Source: Perkinsus olseni (lineage: Eukaryota > Perkinsozoa > Perkinsida > Perkinsidae). From it: a DNA stretch of 64,000 nt. Each line of letters begins with the position of its first letter. Within the stretch, counting starts at the first letter, position 1. Position numbers and translations under genes: made by a program. The notes under the pieces are model-generated. The model had not been told where the DNA came from and searched no databases. It saw nothing but the letters and a program-made list of their open reading frames with translations. Positions 22,896-33,470 of the stretch are shown one piece after another. The stretch is taken from the NCBI GenBank assembly GCA_013115135.1, contig JABANP010000090.1, positions 62,001 through 126,000 of the forward strand, in the 5' to 3' direction.

Positions 22896-25282
22896 TTGAG
22901 GAATTATTCTCAACACTGCGAAAACGCATCATCGAGACCACTGCCTCCGTGTGAAATATGTGGAGGCCTGGCCACGAGCAGGAGCCGTACTGGTGATCAA
23001 GCGGGGTGAAAAGCGTCTATTAGAAGCATAGGAGACGGCGGAAGTCCATTCTCGTGCGTGTAAAAAGCGCGCATGATGTGAATCGATGTCGGTTTATTTA
23101 ATCCGCGTCTCCGCCTCGACAATAACAGTGTGATGCTGTGACGCGTGGGCGATTTGCTGGGCTAATTGCGGCGATGCAGTCCCGATGCGACTTCACCCCT
23201 GGGGTGACACCCCATTTGGTCTTCGTACTGTCGTCAACCTCTTGCTGAATGGGTGAATGTGGTAACCGACGGTGATCATGCCCGTCGACCATCAATGACC
23301 TATCTCTAACGAGGTAGCAACTAGTCCCAGTATGAACCATACTGTGAAAAAGTCACTGTGTGGCAGTGGGTCATCAGGGCCTATGATTCATAGGCCATCA
23401 ATGACATTGGCCAAATGTGGTCAACATGAGAGGAGGCTATAGTTACTTGTCTAGCCCCGGTAATGTTCTTCAAGGGCCTCTCAATAGGGATGGGGACAGT
23501 GCATGGGGAGTGCACGGAAGTACATCGATACGCTTTGCCAAAGGATAGTTTCACCGCTATCCGCGTCAATGCTCCGATACAATCACTTGCTTCATCAGCA
23601 AATATTGCTTTGGGGTCAGTGCCAGCGATGCCTACATCAGAATCCGCGTGCAGCGGTTAGCCAGGGTCCTTAGTGCATTGATTCCCACCTCACCGGCACT
23701 CGGAGTTGGTCACCGCAGCTGCGTCCCAACCCTTGAAATCGAACCCAAACTTCTAGATCGATTCCAGCGGAATCACACGACCAGAGATGCAAAAACGGTA
23801 CTGGAATCTCACGGGACGAGGCACTGACACTTGCAGCCTGTCAGTAGAGAGCTGGGACAAAGAACCTCGGAGGGATGCTTGTGAGTTTTAACTCGACAGC
23901 CAGAACGAGGAGCCCTATAGTGAAAGTTCGCAAGTGTACGAGTCGAGGGAATCATTCCGAGCCTGATGGTTCATTGGGCGGAGGTTCATTACAGTCCGAC
24001 GTTGTTACCCTCGGTCAACCGAAGGGCTGCTTTAGTCGTGGATACATGGCAGTGTGGCCCACCGACTCGGTGACACCAAGTGGGATGCTGCCAGTGGCAT
24101 TTACATTCCGTTACTGACACTGCCAAGACGCTGTCACATCACTCCACATGCTGTATTTACCTGGTAGGCCTGTATCGTTGCAGGATGGGGATGATTGTTG
24201 CTGTGCGCTCGCGTTAGCCCGTGAACTGTACTCGTCACCATGTTGTGACCATATTGCGAGGCCATATCATTGCTAAGCCCCTCCAGTCCAATTCTACCCT
24301 CCTTAGAGCCCCGTCTCAAATAGCCACACCGTACTGAGTTACAGTGCACCCGGCTGAGAGTTGTGCTACCCAAACCACGGCTTCGGGCTCCTAACTCGCC
24401 CGGTTATCCTCTTAGAGAGTAACTCACTGCATTCGTTCGAATCTTCCAAGACCGCATTGGACAACCCAGATCCTGATCTTGAGTCCCCTCGGGAAAGAGA
24501 TGGTCGGGAACAGTGTTACCTATCCACTACTAGAGAAACACAACGACAATCGAAGAGTAGCCTAGCAGGCAAAGAGATCTACGAGAATGATTCAGCGACT
24601 GAGTACCAATAGCAGAGGTAACAACTCACACAATCTAAATGACTGTGCGTAAGTGAGAAGAACCGATAAGTCCAACCCTAGTCTTCCCTATTCGGGCAGT
24701 ATCTTACGCTGTAGTGCACGTATGCGCAGAGCGCAGGCACGCAGGCACATAAAGTAAAAATAGACAAGGGCGTAGCGAGGCAAGATACAAGCGGAACGAA
24801 ACCAGCAAACAAAGCCAGTTTCTACCCTATGCAACTTGCAGGCGTAACAACAGTAATTCAGTCCTGACAGGACTGTCCTGTCACGGGAAAATGTCCCGTA
24901 GACACTAGCGTCACGTCAGTAGTATTCCAACACCCCGATGGGGTTTTCGGAGCTCGGGCTTGAGTATGAGCTCATGAATATCTCTTACTGTAGTGGCAAG
25001 CAGGTCTGCTGCAACGGCTTGAGCTGACGAGTTTTGAGAGAGTTTGGCTGCGTACTCTTCGTTAGTAGAACGCAGACTCACGTGCGCCAAGCTGCCTCTG
25101 CCTTTGCGCTTGCGTGCATGCTTGAAGAGAACGCCACCTTCGTATAGCGAAAGTCCTTAGATCGTAACGATCGCCTCCGGAAGGCGGCCTCCAGAAGGCG
25201 ATCTTTACGTTGCGTTACGTAGTTCGTAACGTATTCGGACCACTTCAAGATATGAGGAATTCGGCGGTGCCGGGTAGGTTAG
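22896..25282. other. Gene-poor region (2.4 kb)
   Basis: No protein family recognised. Small inverted repeats occur at 24860-24876 (CAGTCC/GGACTG, overlapping a GACAGGA/TCCTGTC pair) and at 25169-25203. A plus-strand open frame at 23875-24117 lacks conserved features. The right end must contain the promoter or trans-splice region of the TIR-like gene. Confidence 0.4.
25169..25203. promoter_or_regulatory. Hairpin upstream of the TIR-like gene
   Basis: GATCGCCT and AGGCGATC form 8-bp arms around a GC-rich interior. It lies 80 bp upstream of the ATG at 25283 and is flanked by CGTAAC/GTTACG words. A role in expression is a guess from position only. Confidence 0.35.
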
Positions 25283-26821
25283 ATGGCTGTTCTCAGGCCT
25301 ATCGTGGTTACTAACCGCTTAATTTTGATGAGTTCTGCTGTCGACGGTGGAAGGCCATCTTCGAGTTCTCAAGAGGGATCCATTGATACTCGACTGCGAG
25401 GATGCCCCTTATCCACCATTATGGGAGATGTATCCTTCCTTCGCAATGCTGAGAGTCACGTCAATGCACACGTTGCATCGGCTCCGGTTAAGTCAATCGA
25501 CATTTTCTTGAGCCATTCGTGGTCGGCTGATGGCTCTTGGAAACAAATGGCTCTTCTTATCTGTTGTGGTAGTCCTTCCACTTACGTGGTGATGTTGACT
25601 TCTTCTTCATTGGGAGCCTACCTTTTCCGCTCCTTTATGCCTTACGAATTGCTTTTTGAAATAGTCGAGCTCATCCTCGGTTTTGTATCATATCTACTCA
25701 GTCTTTTCATTATCCCGTTATATAAGCATCGTAATACGATGGTATTTCTCGATAAATGTTGTATACCGCAGAATGACCCCGTTGCCAAGTCCTATGGTAT
25801 ATCGAGGCTAGCAGACTATCTGCGTGTATCGAACAAGTTATTGATACTCTGGTCTCCTGATTACCTCGATCGCCTCTGGTGTGTCTACGAGTTGGCCGTC
25901 TTCCTGCGGACTCACAAGAAGGAAGATGTTATCTTGGTTAATGTGAACCACATCAAGCTCTGTGTATGGCTGATGCTCTTGCAGTGGTTTGGTATTCTCA
26001 TTCAGCGTCTGGAGGTCTATCTATTCGGGAGTGTTGAGCCAAGCATGCTATCCGGGTATGCCTTGGCACTGGCTTCGGCATTCTCAATAGGGCTCGGAGC
26101 CTTCCGTTGCGCTGAGGATTGGCAGAGGTCCTATTCCAGAGTGAAGAGCTTTAGCGTTCACCGATCTAAGTGCACATCAGTAGCGGACTACCACACCCTC
26201 AAGCAGCACATTACTGGCATGTATGGCTCGGAAGCAAGGTTCGCGGAGGTCGTGAGAGGCCTGTGGTTGGGCGAATACAGCGAGAACCATATTCCAGGCT
26301 GGTTGTTCTGCAGGTCGTCTCTTCGACTCATGTGTGCACCTTATATCATTTTAGCTGTTGCAAAGGCTGTAAATACTATCGTCACTATTGACCGACTTTC
26401 TATGCCTTTGATCCCTTTGCAACCTGCAGGGGCAGTCGAGTACTCAGCACCTGAGCTCGATCATCTTCTGCCGAGTCCTGTACTTGCAGGGGTATGGAGC
26501 TTGCGTTGGTCGATTATTCCAAACATTATGATGGCCCTTCGTGTTCCCTCCATGTTACTCGTAGGACACAAGCTTGCTACTAGTTGGGAGCCCGATGGGT
26601 CTGGACGATGGTGCCTCCGTATCACTTTCGCCATGTGCTTCGCTGCGTACAGTGGTTTTACGTACACGATATGTGGCTCTCGATATCTCGGCCATCCACT
26701 GTACCCAGGCCCGCTGGGCGGGCTTGTGAATGAGGGGCTTCGTTCGGTAGGTGGATGCATCGCTGCGTCTATTGTATCTTTGCTTTTATTGAGGTATTAT
26801 GCGTATCGCACAGTGAAATAA
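25283..26821 (+). CDS. Multi-pass membrane protein with TIR-like domain, intronless
   Basis: The ATG at 25283 follows directly after GGGTAGGTTAG, which would serve as a trans-splice acceptor. The 512-residue protein shows DIFLSHSWSADGSWKQMAL at about residue 73, two hydrophobic segments, then VFLDKCCIPQND and LLILWSPDYLDRLWCVYELA. The SHSW, FLDK-C-I-Q and RLWCVYELA blocks are TIR-like: a TIR start, a central strand, and a WC-x-x-E helix in which the glutamate equals the catalytic residue of NAD-cleaving TIR domains. Several further membrane spans follow to the C-terminus (SIVSLLLLRYYAY). As I recall, proteins with this split SHSW domain are abundant in dinoflagellates. Whether it hydrolyses NAD or signals is unknown. 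It has no introns, unlike its neighbours. Confidence 0.72.
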   Translation: MAVLRPIVVTNRLILMSSAVDGGRPSSSSQEGSIDTRLRGCPLSTIMGDVSFLRNAESHVNAHVASAPVKSIDIFLSHSWSADGSWKQMALLICCGSPSTYVVMLTSSSLGAYLFRSFMPYELLFEIVELILGFVSYLLSLFIIPLYKHRNTMVFLDKCCIPQNDPVAKSYGISRLADYLRVSNKLLILWSPDYLDRLWCVYELAVFLRTHKKEDVILVNVNHIKLCVWLMLLQWFGILIQRLEVYLFGSVEPSMLSGYALALASAFSIGLGAFRCAEDWQRSYSRVKSFSVHRSKCTSVADYHTLKQHITGMYGSEARFAEVVRGLWLGEYSENHIPGWLFCRSSLRLMCAPYIILAVAKAVNTIVTIDRLSMPLIPLQPAGAVEYSAPELDHLLPSPVLAGVWSLRWSIIPNIMMALRVPSMLLVGHKLATSWEPDGSGRWCLRITFAMCFAAYSGFTYTICGSRYLGHPLYPGPLGGLVNEGLRSVGGCIAASIVSLLLLRYYAYRTVK

Positions 26822-27689
26822 TTCACTTTCTTTGGTCATATTTGCTCCCAGTACCAGCCTGGTCCCATCAGGCCTATCGACCTGAGCGTCTCAGTCCAGC
26901 TCAAGTTGCCGCTTCGTTTCTGCAGAGTAGTATCGAGTTCTCCGGAGAAAGGCAGACGTCAGTTTGTATCTAAATCTGACGAGACTTCTCCGAAAGCATT
27001 ACTGGCCCCATAACTATGAGTTAACCGCCTCTTGTGGTCCGCGATTCATGGTTTTCGATCGTCACGGCAGAAGCCAGCTGAACATGCCGGAAGCTCAGTG
27101 TCCGAGCGTCAGTTCCACAGACATTCGTAGAATTTTTCAAGGGCGTGCCGAACGACTATGGAACATCCCAAATACGCCAAGTCCAGAATAGATGATCATC
27201 TCAATTCCCGCATCGCTCCGCTCATTTCCGGTGAGGAACGGGTCCTTACTAAGGAGCCTAATAGGCTCCTTGAGGAATACCTTTAAGTTAGAAATTCCTT
27301 ACGCTCCTTAAAAATGAAAAGTTATAAGGAGCTGCTCCTCATGGAAGGAACGGTAAGGACTCCTTCATTCAAAGGAACAAGAACAACTCCTGAGGACTCC
27401 CATAGCGGGAATCGGGAGCAACATTCTTCAGAAATGTGCTACAGCAGAGCTTACGCTTCTTACGACTTCGGCAGTGCGACTCAGCGCAACACGTAGAGCG
27501 TCTGACGGTCAAGCGAGGAACCCGGGTACTATTCCTCGCTGCACATCAATGAAGGGGTTTACTTGGAGTACCCTTAGAATGTTGAAGTAAAGCGCTGAAC
27601 AGCAAGTGTGGGAGGCTAATCACTCTGGAGAGAAAATCGATTAGTTTACGAAGAATGTCATGAACCGTGAACCCCAGGATACTCGAGTT
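26822..27689. other. Intergenic region, about 0.9 kb
   Basis: No gene is recognised. Around 27240-27370 the words AAGGAG and CTCCTT recur many times, and GGAGCCTAATAGGCTCC forms a 7-bp hairpin, so this stretch is a cluster of short inverted and direct repeats. Confidence 0.4.
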
Positions 27690-27885
27690 TGATAAGGTAC
27701 AAGATTTTTGAATGTTTGGTGGCGCGGCTATTGTGTTATTCAGAGCTTCTTCAACAAGTGGACAAAAATCTTTCATTCTTTCAGATACTGCCTTCTCTTA
27801 CGTCATTGTGAGGCGACACTGCGGAGCTGATGGCGTTACCGAGGGGCAAGTTGGTCATCATAACAGCCGCGACTGAGGCCCCGAA
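27690..27885 (-). pseudogene. Pseudogene fragment of the secreted family (copy B)
   Basis: Reading minus, GASVAAVMMTNLPLGNA and AISSAVSPHND reproduce exon 1 of copies C and D without the initiating MPTRNTF. The donor GTAAGAG is still present, but exon 2 is absent. The text then goes almost directly into MKDFCPLVEEALNNTI, a piece of exon 3, before similarity ends. Because the donor remains, this is a genomic deletion and not a retrocopy. It cannot make a family protein. Confidence 0.75.
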
Positions 27886-28117
27886 AGTCTGCCTCCGGTC
27901 TCAATAGCGTTTCTTTGTGGGGTATGGGTAGACCTCGCCACGAGCAGAGTGTTAATGAAATGACATTTGGCAAAGCCGCACTGTCTAAACAGTTGCCACC
28001 ACTTGACAATAAGCCAACGGTGATTTCAATGAAGTTGAGCACGGCAAATAACGATGATACTAATTTCGATTTGCTTACTTCAACTTCCTATCATCATTAT
28101 TTGCTCGGCCAGTCCTG

Positions 28118-28166
28118 GGCGATCGGAGGTTCTCGCCAGGACTCCTGGCGAGAACCTCCGATTGCC
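28118..28166. repeat. Near-perfect 49-bp palindrome
   Basis: Two 20-base arms (28122-28141 and 28143-28162, the first beginning ATCGGAGGTT) are exact reverse complements around a single C. Three further pairs extend the stem outward past one G/T wobble. It lies in an intergenic stretch with no coding on either side, so the DNA or an RNA copy would fold into a 24-bp stem. It could be an element end, a protein-binding site or a cruciform. Confidence 0.8.
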
Positions 28167-28760
28167 TTTCAGGATAGATTCTAGCAAATTGTACTCTTCC
28201 TAGCCCAGGCCGCAGCACCACTATAAACTGTCAACAACGCAAAATGAGTAGTTTACTGAAACACTGAGTGGCATCGGAAACTCCGAAAGCATGCAACAAG
28301 CACGACAAATTCCTTCAGAAGACCATACGGTTCTCACGCTTTGTCCGCTCTTTCTTGGGCAATACAATGCCATCGCCTGATCATGATCAACAATGAGCGA
28401 TATTATCAATGCCACGATCTATCCGGAAATATTCTCACCAACTTGAACATCTCTGATCTCGACGTGACTATCCTCATCATCAGCCCGATCGAGGAGACCC
28501 TTCTTCATCAGCAGCCGCTCGCTGCGTCGAACGTTAACCCGCAGCATCGAGCCCGTGTCCGAATCGCGCTTGAGCACTGATTGCTCCTGAGGAAGTTAAG
28601 GGTCGCTGACAAGTTCGGAGAAGCTACGCGTCCTACCTGCGAGTCACTATGTGTTACGTTCTGGTCCGGCATGGCTGGGAGAACCTCACCCTTCTTCAGA
28701 CGCCCTCGGCTCACCAACTCCACCAACTGATGACGACAGTCCGATTCAGCGGCCATCGGG

Positions 28761-31268
28761 TCAGAAGGACACTACTTTCTTGTCCATCCTATACCGCTGC
28801 CGCCATTCCTGTATGACAGCACGCTTGGCCGGTCCACAGAGATTATCCCTCGGAGGCAAGCCCATCTTCTTACGCCGAGCAAGATACCAATCATATGCAC
28901 TACGCTTCTTCAACTTGACCTTTTTCGTCTGAATCAAGAGTGGCTCAAAGATACCCCGTCCTGGGCAGACCTGCCGTACCTCTAAGTCCTGCTTGAGCTT
29001 CTCTAGTTTGAGGATCTTGTTGATGCTCTTGGAGGCGAAGCGCACATCCAAGTGGTCTCGACGCACGACTGGCCTCTTGAATTTTACGAACCACCGGCAG
29101 ATTCTTCTTCCGGAATAATACCGTAACTCTACCAGCTCGACCTGACCAGGGGGTGTCTCGCGGCTCCTCAGGAGTGTTCCCCTCCGACCTGCCCTTGCAG
29201 TGCGGCCAACGCGATGAATATAGTCTGCTAGCGTGTACGGAAAGTCATACATGACGACGTGCCCAACATCGTCAAAGTCGAGGCCTCGACTCGCGAGGTT
29301 AGTGCAAACCTGCTCGGGTATCTTTTGTTACACCCTGCCGAAAACGGGAGAGGTCGTCACCATGATCTCCTTCGCTGGTGCCCCGGTCTTGGAGGCCCCC
29401 TTGAAGGAAGCGAACTCTTTCCGTCGATTCTTGAAGGCCATCTCGCCGTGGAGTAAGCTAACACTATAGCCCTCCGTTTCGAGCATCTTAGCAACCCCTC
29501 TACACCGTGATACGGTATTAGTGAAAATGAGTGTCTACCAAAACCGCAGTGAGGCTTCAAAGCCCTCGCGATGGTCGCCCACCTTCTGTCCTCGCACTTG
29601 CCTCTCCTCGAGTATGTCAACCAACGCATTGGACCTCTTCCGACCTCCCATCGGAACGAATACCTGACCGCGGCCACGGACTGCTCCCACCGCTGTCACC
29701 GTAAGGGCCTACTTGTTCGAGGGCTGGTACGGTCATGTGGGCGTCAGGAGCCACTACTTGATTCACAACAACATGGCTTGGGACGGACGTCCGAACGAAG
29801 TTGCTGACCGCTCCAGTTCTGGTAGCCCCGACCAAGGCTATCTACGGCAAAGGCATCTTCAGCTCGGCTCTGGTCCGATGACACTCATCACCAGAAAGGC
29901 CATTTTCGACCTGGCATGCCGGCGGGTTGATCCGAGTCCGCGGATATTTTTCGCGAGCGAGCCGCGTTTCGCGAGATGCTGATAGTTTCCATGATGCTTT
30001 CTACAAGTCAGTACCAAACGAATGGCTCGCGGCGTATCGGACTTCCAGCATCAGTATTCGGTGAGCAGCTTCGCAGACACACGGCAACCGCTTCAATCGA
30101 TTCGGTCGCCTCCCGCCGTGCAGACTAACGAGTGTCTACATTCATCGCGAACGAAGCAAAAATCGTCGAATCCTCCAAAACTGCCCTCACCAGAGGAGCT
30201 GATCGAGCGGCCCCTCGGGCTTTGAAAGTCTTGGAGATCACATCCGCCACTTCCTTCTCATAGAAGGTATCACACAGAGTGTCGGCTTCGTCGATCTGAG
30301 AAACGACAGCTGCGGGGTTCGAACCTGTGCCACCGTACCCTCAACCGGACCATCTTACCACAAGATGCGTCACTTCGCCCAACTTCACGTTTCCCTTCGT
30401 CAAATGCAAGAGTAACCTCGCAGGAGTGCAGACGACCACATCTCCCTGATCACTCAAGACCCTCCAACGGACGACTCAGGGCTAGACATCACTCTGGCTT
30501 GATTGAGAGCCCTTGCCTCCTTCACGTAGCTCAGCCCTGCCGCCAGGCCAGTGCTGGTGATCTGCCGACAACCCTGCGCTGTCAGCTGCCGTACAACTCT
30601 GATCACCTAAGGGAATACCAACCTCCCCGTGATGTGCAAGGATGGCTGAAAGATACCCCTAGCTACTTGAATAGCAAGCTCCCTTGTGGGCACCAGGATG
30701 ACCGCTCGAGGCTTATTTTCCAGAGGATAGAGGTTGTCAGGATTTGACCGCAGGAGTCGGTGGAGGAGCGGTAGCACATACGCCATCGTCTTCCCCGAGC
30801 CCGTCTGGGCCACCAAGAGCAAAGACTGTCCTTCCATCATAGCCGGTATGCACACTTCCTGACCACGACCGTTCAGTCGTCCTCGCCCTCGCTGTTCCCG
30901 ATAATACCTGCGTTCTCGTAGGGGTGACAGCCCCCGAGCTATGGAGGCCTACAAGAAGCTCCTTGTCCAACCCAAAGCGATGGAAGGAGTTTACCCGGTC
31001 GAAGGAAGTGAATCTGTGCGGGGCTGGTGACCAGCTCGAGGCGTTCTCCGCTCACCTGTGGGGCAGCAAGGCATCTACGCTCAAGCCCAGAGGATTCCTC
31101 AGCCCTTCTGATGGCCCTTCTTCTGCGGGGCCTCCAACAGAAGGAGGGGGGCTGTACTGTAGCATACCACTGGCCAACCCAGGAAGTGAACGTACGGCAT
31201 ACCAGTCGATAGCCCGCTAGACTATGGCCAGATGAATTGACCAAGGTAGCGCGGTAGGTGGGCTTCAT
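28761..31268 (-). CDS. DEAD-box ATP-dependent RNA helicase, multi-exon
   Basis: All the main helicase motifs can be read in order on the minus strand. The Q motif ([12 protein letters not shown]) is followed by motif I AQTGSGKT and Ia PTRELAIQ. Motif II is [11 protein letters not shown], after an intron with donor GTGGTAAG at about 30362-30279. Then come [20 protein letters not shown] and [19 protein letters not shown] (motif IV region), [19 protein letters not shown] (V) and [13 protein letters not shown] (VI). The C-terminal extension is lysine-rich ([31 protein letters not shown]) and ends KKVVSF at 28761. The first ATG in frame is at 31268 ([19 protein letters not shown]); its basic, serine-rich leader could be mitochondrial or plastid-directed. 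The subfamily was not determined, and several introns are only bracketed. Confidence 0.88.
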
Positions 31269-32042
31269 GACTGAAGTAGCGGCCGTCCTAGAGAGGACGG
31301 ACAATCGCGTCGAGACTTGAACCCATGCTGAGCCCTAGCACTAACAACGCAAGCCATACAATTAACACTCAGAACAACAAGACCATGGCACAACAACACG
31401 TAAAAAAAGACAGCTGTCCCTCATTCGGCGCTGCCTTGGGGTCTTGAGCGGCGTCGCCATCCGAGATCCGAATAAGGCATCACCAACAGAGATGGGTTCA
31501 TCCTCTGACCCGACTCCGCGAAAATGGATACGAAGCTTTACGCGGGCCACGAGGACATCCGCCAACTCCAAGATTCCAGCTTTTCCCCACCCGTGACTAC
31601 CTCTCACGAATCAGCTTGATCCCGAGAAAACCGACCGATAGAGCTGGCCGACTGTCATGAGGGTGGCTGCATGGACGAAGGTGGGGCGGACGAATATCGT
31701 AAAAGGTGGTATTTCCCGGTGGTGCTTATCACCCTCGATCATCAACACGCCACTGCATCAGTTAACTTCATGTAGATAGCGAGAGATCCGGACACCCACA
31801 ATGGCCAACACCATTGTCGACCGCTCGAGGGGTCCAATGGTAGCTTCTATGCTTGTTCTCCGTCGCAAGTCGTCTAAGAAGCCGACCACTAAACCCGAGG
31901 GTCCTGCCTTCACCTTCTACACCCACGGCTGACTCTCAGCTGCCGTCAATCCTCACGAAACAGCCGAATCGACAGTCCTCTGAGTGATCTGAGGACAATC
32001 TGCCACCACCAAGACGTTCCTTCCCGTATCAGCCACGCTCTA
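31269..32042. other. Intergenic region, about 0.8 kb
   Basis: Minus-strand stretches such as ELADVLVARVKLRIHFRG and GVRISRYLHE look weakly protein-like, but no family, start or splice pattern could be fixed. A short hairpin, CGTCCT/AGGACG, lies near 31284-31300. No feature is called. Confidence 0.35.
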
Positions 32043-33129
32043 TCATTTCACTTTGGCAAAGCCGATGCGATTCCTGTCCCAGTCGTAATAGTAGTAGTTT
32101 CCGTACAAGGCACTGAGGCCTAGGACCCAGGCTTCACCGAAGTGGATTGCCAGCATGCACCTCCCCCCGTCTTTGACGACGTAGCTGGCAGGGGGTATCT
32201 CCAGAGGCACCTCCTCTCCTTTCAAGTCTCTCATAGAGAACGTGATGGATGGCAAATAGTCGGCCTCCTCACAGGAGACGTCATAAAAGCCCGAGGAGTC
32301 CCGAATCTTCACAGGCACCTCTCCCGCCCACTTCAAGCCAAGCAAGCACTCTAAGTTCGACTTCTTCAGGCATGATGATGGCGTTGGTGCCGGAGTCGAA
32401 GAAAGCCGGGGTTGGCGCTACCATCCGGTACTCCAGAGAATCGCCAATGGTCAGCCTAGTGAGCGAGACGCTTTGATCTTTCCGGACTTTAACGAAGACA
32501 AGAGGGGGGACATAATTCCGCTTATCTTTGCCGCCAAGGATGAGCTCACCCGTGGGATTCTCACCGGCGACAAGGTACAGAGAGAAAGAACTCTTTTTGA
32601 CGAGCCGCGTTGACTTGGACCGGTCCATCAGCTGCTGCATCAGAGGGGCGTACGGCTTCATCCGAGCGTACGGAGGTGCCAGGCCGAGGCTGGCGAAGGG
32701 ACGGCCCTCCGCTCCAGCGATCAATCCGAAGCTGATATCGTTCTCAGTGACAGTACCGAAATCAACCACCCCAGAGTGCTTGAAGATGGTCATATTTTCA
32801 CCGTCATAGAAGTTGAGGGTTTTATTTGGACCGGGCTGGCATGGAGCCGGAGAGCACTCGTAACACTTGAAAGCGAGCTTGTCGCAGCCTCCGGGGTACT
32901 CTTTCTCATACCAATGCTTCCATACAAGGAAGATGTAGGGGTTGCCAGTATCCACTACTGCATGAATGTCCTGATTGTCGACCTTAAGATACGCCAACAG
33001 CTGTACTGAGTTCACGTGGCTTGTAACCTTCTGGGCTCTTATACCTATCCTTACTTTTCTATACCCATTGGTTTCGAGTGAGAGTCCGATGAAGACGAGA
33101 TTAGCGAGAATGTACTTCTCAGGCATCAT
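32043..33129 (-). CDS. Pepsin-like aspartic protease with an apparent frameshift
   Basis: The ATG at 33129 or 33126 gives MPEKYILANLVFIGLSL, a signal or anchor segment. The first catalytic motif is AVVDTGNPYIFL, then a cysteine-rich stretch (CYECSPAPC) and GLIAGAEGRPFASLGLAPPY. The second catalytic motif is AFFDSGTNAIIMP. The C-terminal lobe (LPSITFSMRDLKGEEVPLE, then VLGLSALYGNYYYYDWDRN and RIGFAKVK) is pepsin-like, including the strand where family members have VLG-x-x-F/Y. The two lobes are in different frames: the shift lies between IIMP and KKSNLECLLGL, about 32350-32390. No intron fits, so this is either a 1-base sequence error or a disabled gene. Both catalytic aspartates are present. 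A truncated copy lies at 41501-41881. Confidence 0.75.
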
Positions 33130-33470
33130 ACAGACGGCGACGCACTTCACCAACAACCAGCTTCAACAGAGGCCAGATGCGACGGCGGCGCCGGATTTCG
33201 CGCTCGCCCCGTTCCCGAACGAGTATATTGTGGCTTTACCTGTGCGGTAGACAAGCACTCAGGTGAGAAGCAACTGACCCATCTCGGACAAGAGCAAGAT
33301 ACTAGCAAACCTCGCCACTAGCAAAACCACACAAACGTACTCGCGTGCTACTGTACTACGGACCAGCACGCATGCGACAGACGCACGCATGCGCAATGTC
33401 AGGCTGACATTGTCAGCAGAGCATCCCAACGTCAGCTCCCACTGGGTTATCGCCGCCCATTGGTCGTTGT
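33130..33470. other. Divergent spacer
   Basis: This spacer lies between the minus-strand protease and a plus-strand gene. It contains two copies of GCACGCATGCG near 33367-33390 and a small hairpin, AATGTCA-GGC-TGACATT, near 33395-33412. No promoter motif is recognised. Confidence 0.35.

Noticed and set aside
30279..30362. tRNA-like boxes (GGTCCGGTTGAGG and GGTTCGAACCC) on the minus strand
   Set aside because: The two boxes are too close for a tRNA, and the stretch is accounted for as an intron of the DEAD-box helicase just before the DEAD motif.
31362..31990. Minus-strand protein-like segments that might form a small gene
   Set aside because: Segments are open in different frames, but no splice pattern, start or family could be found to join them.
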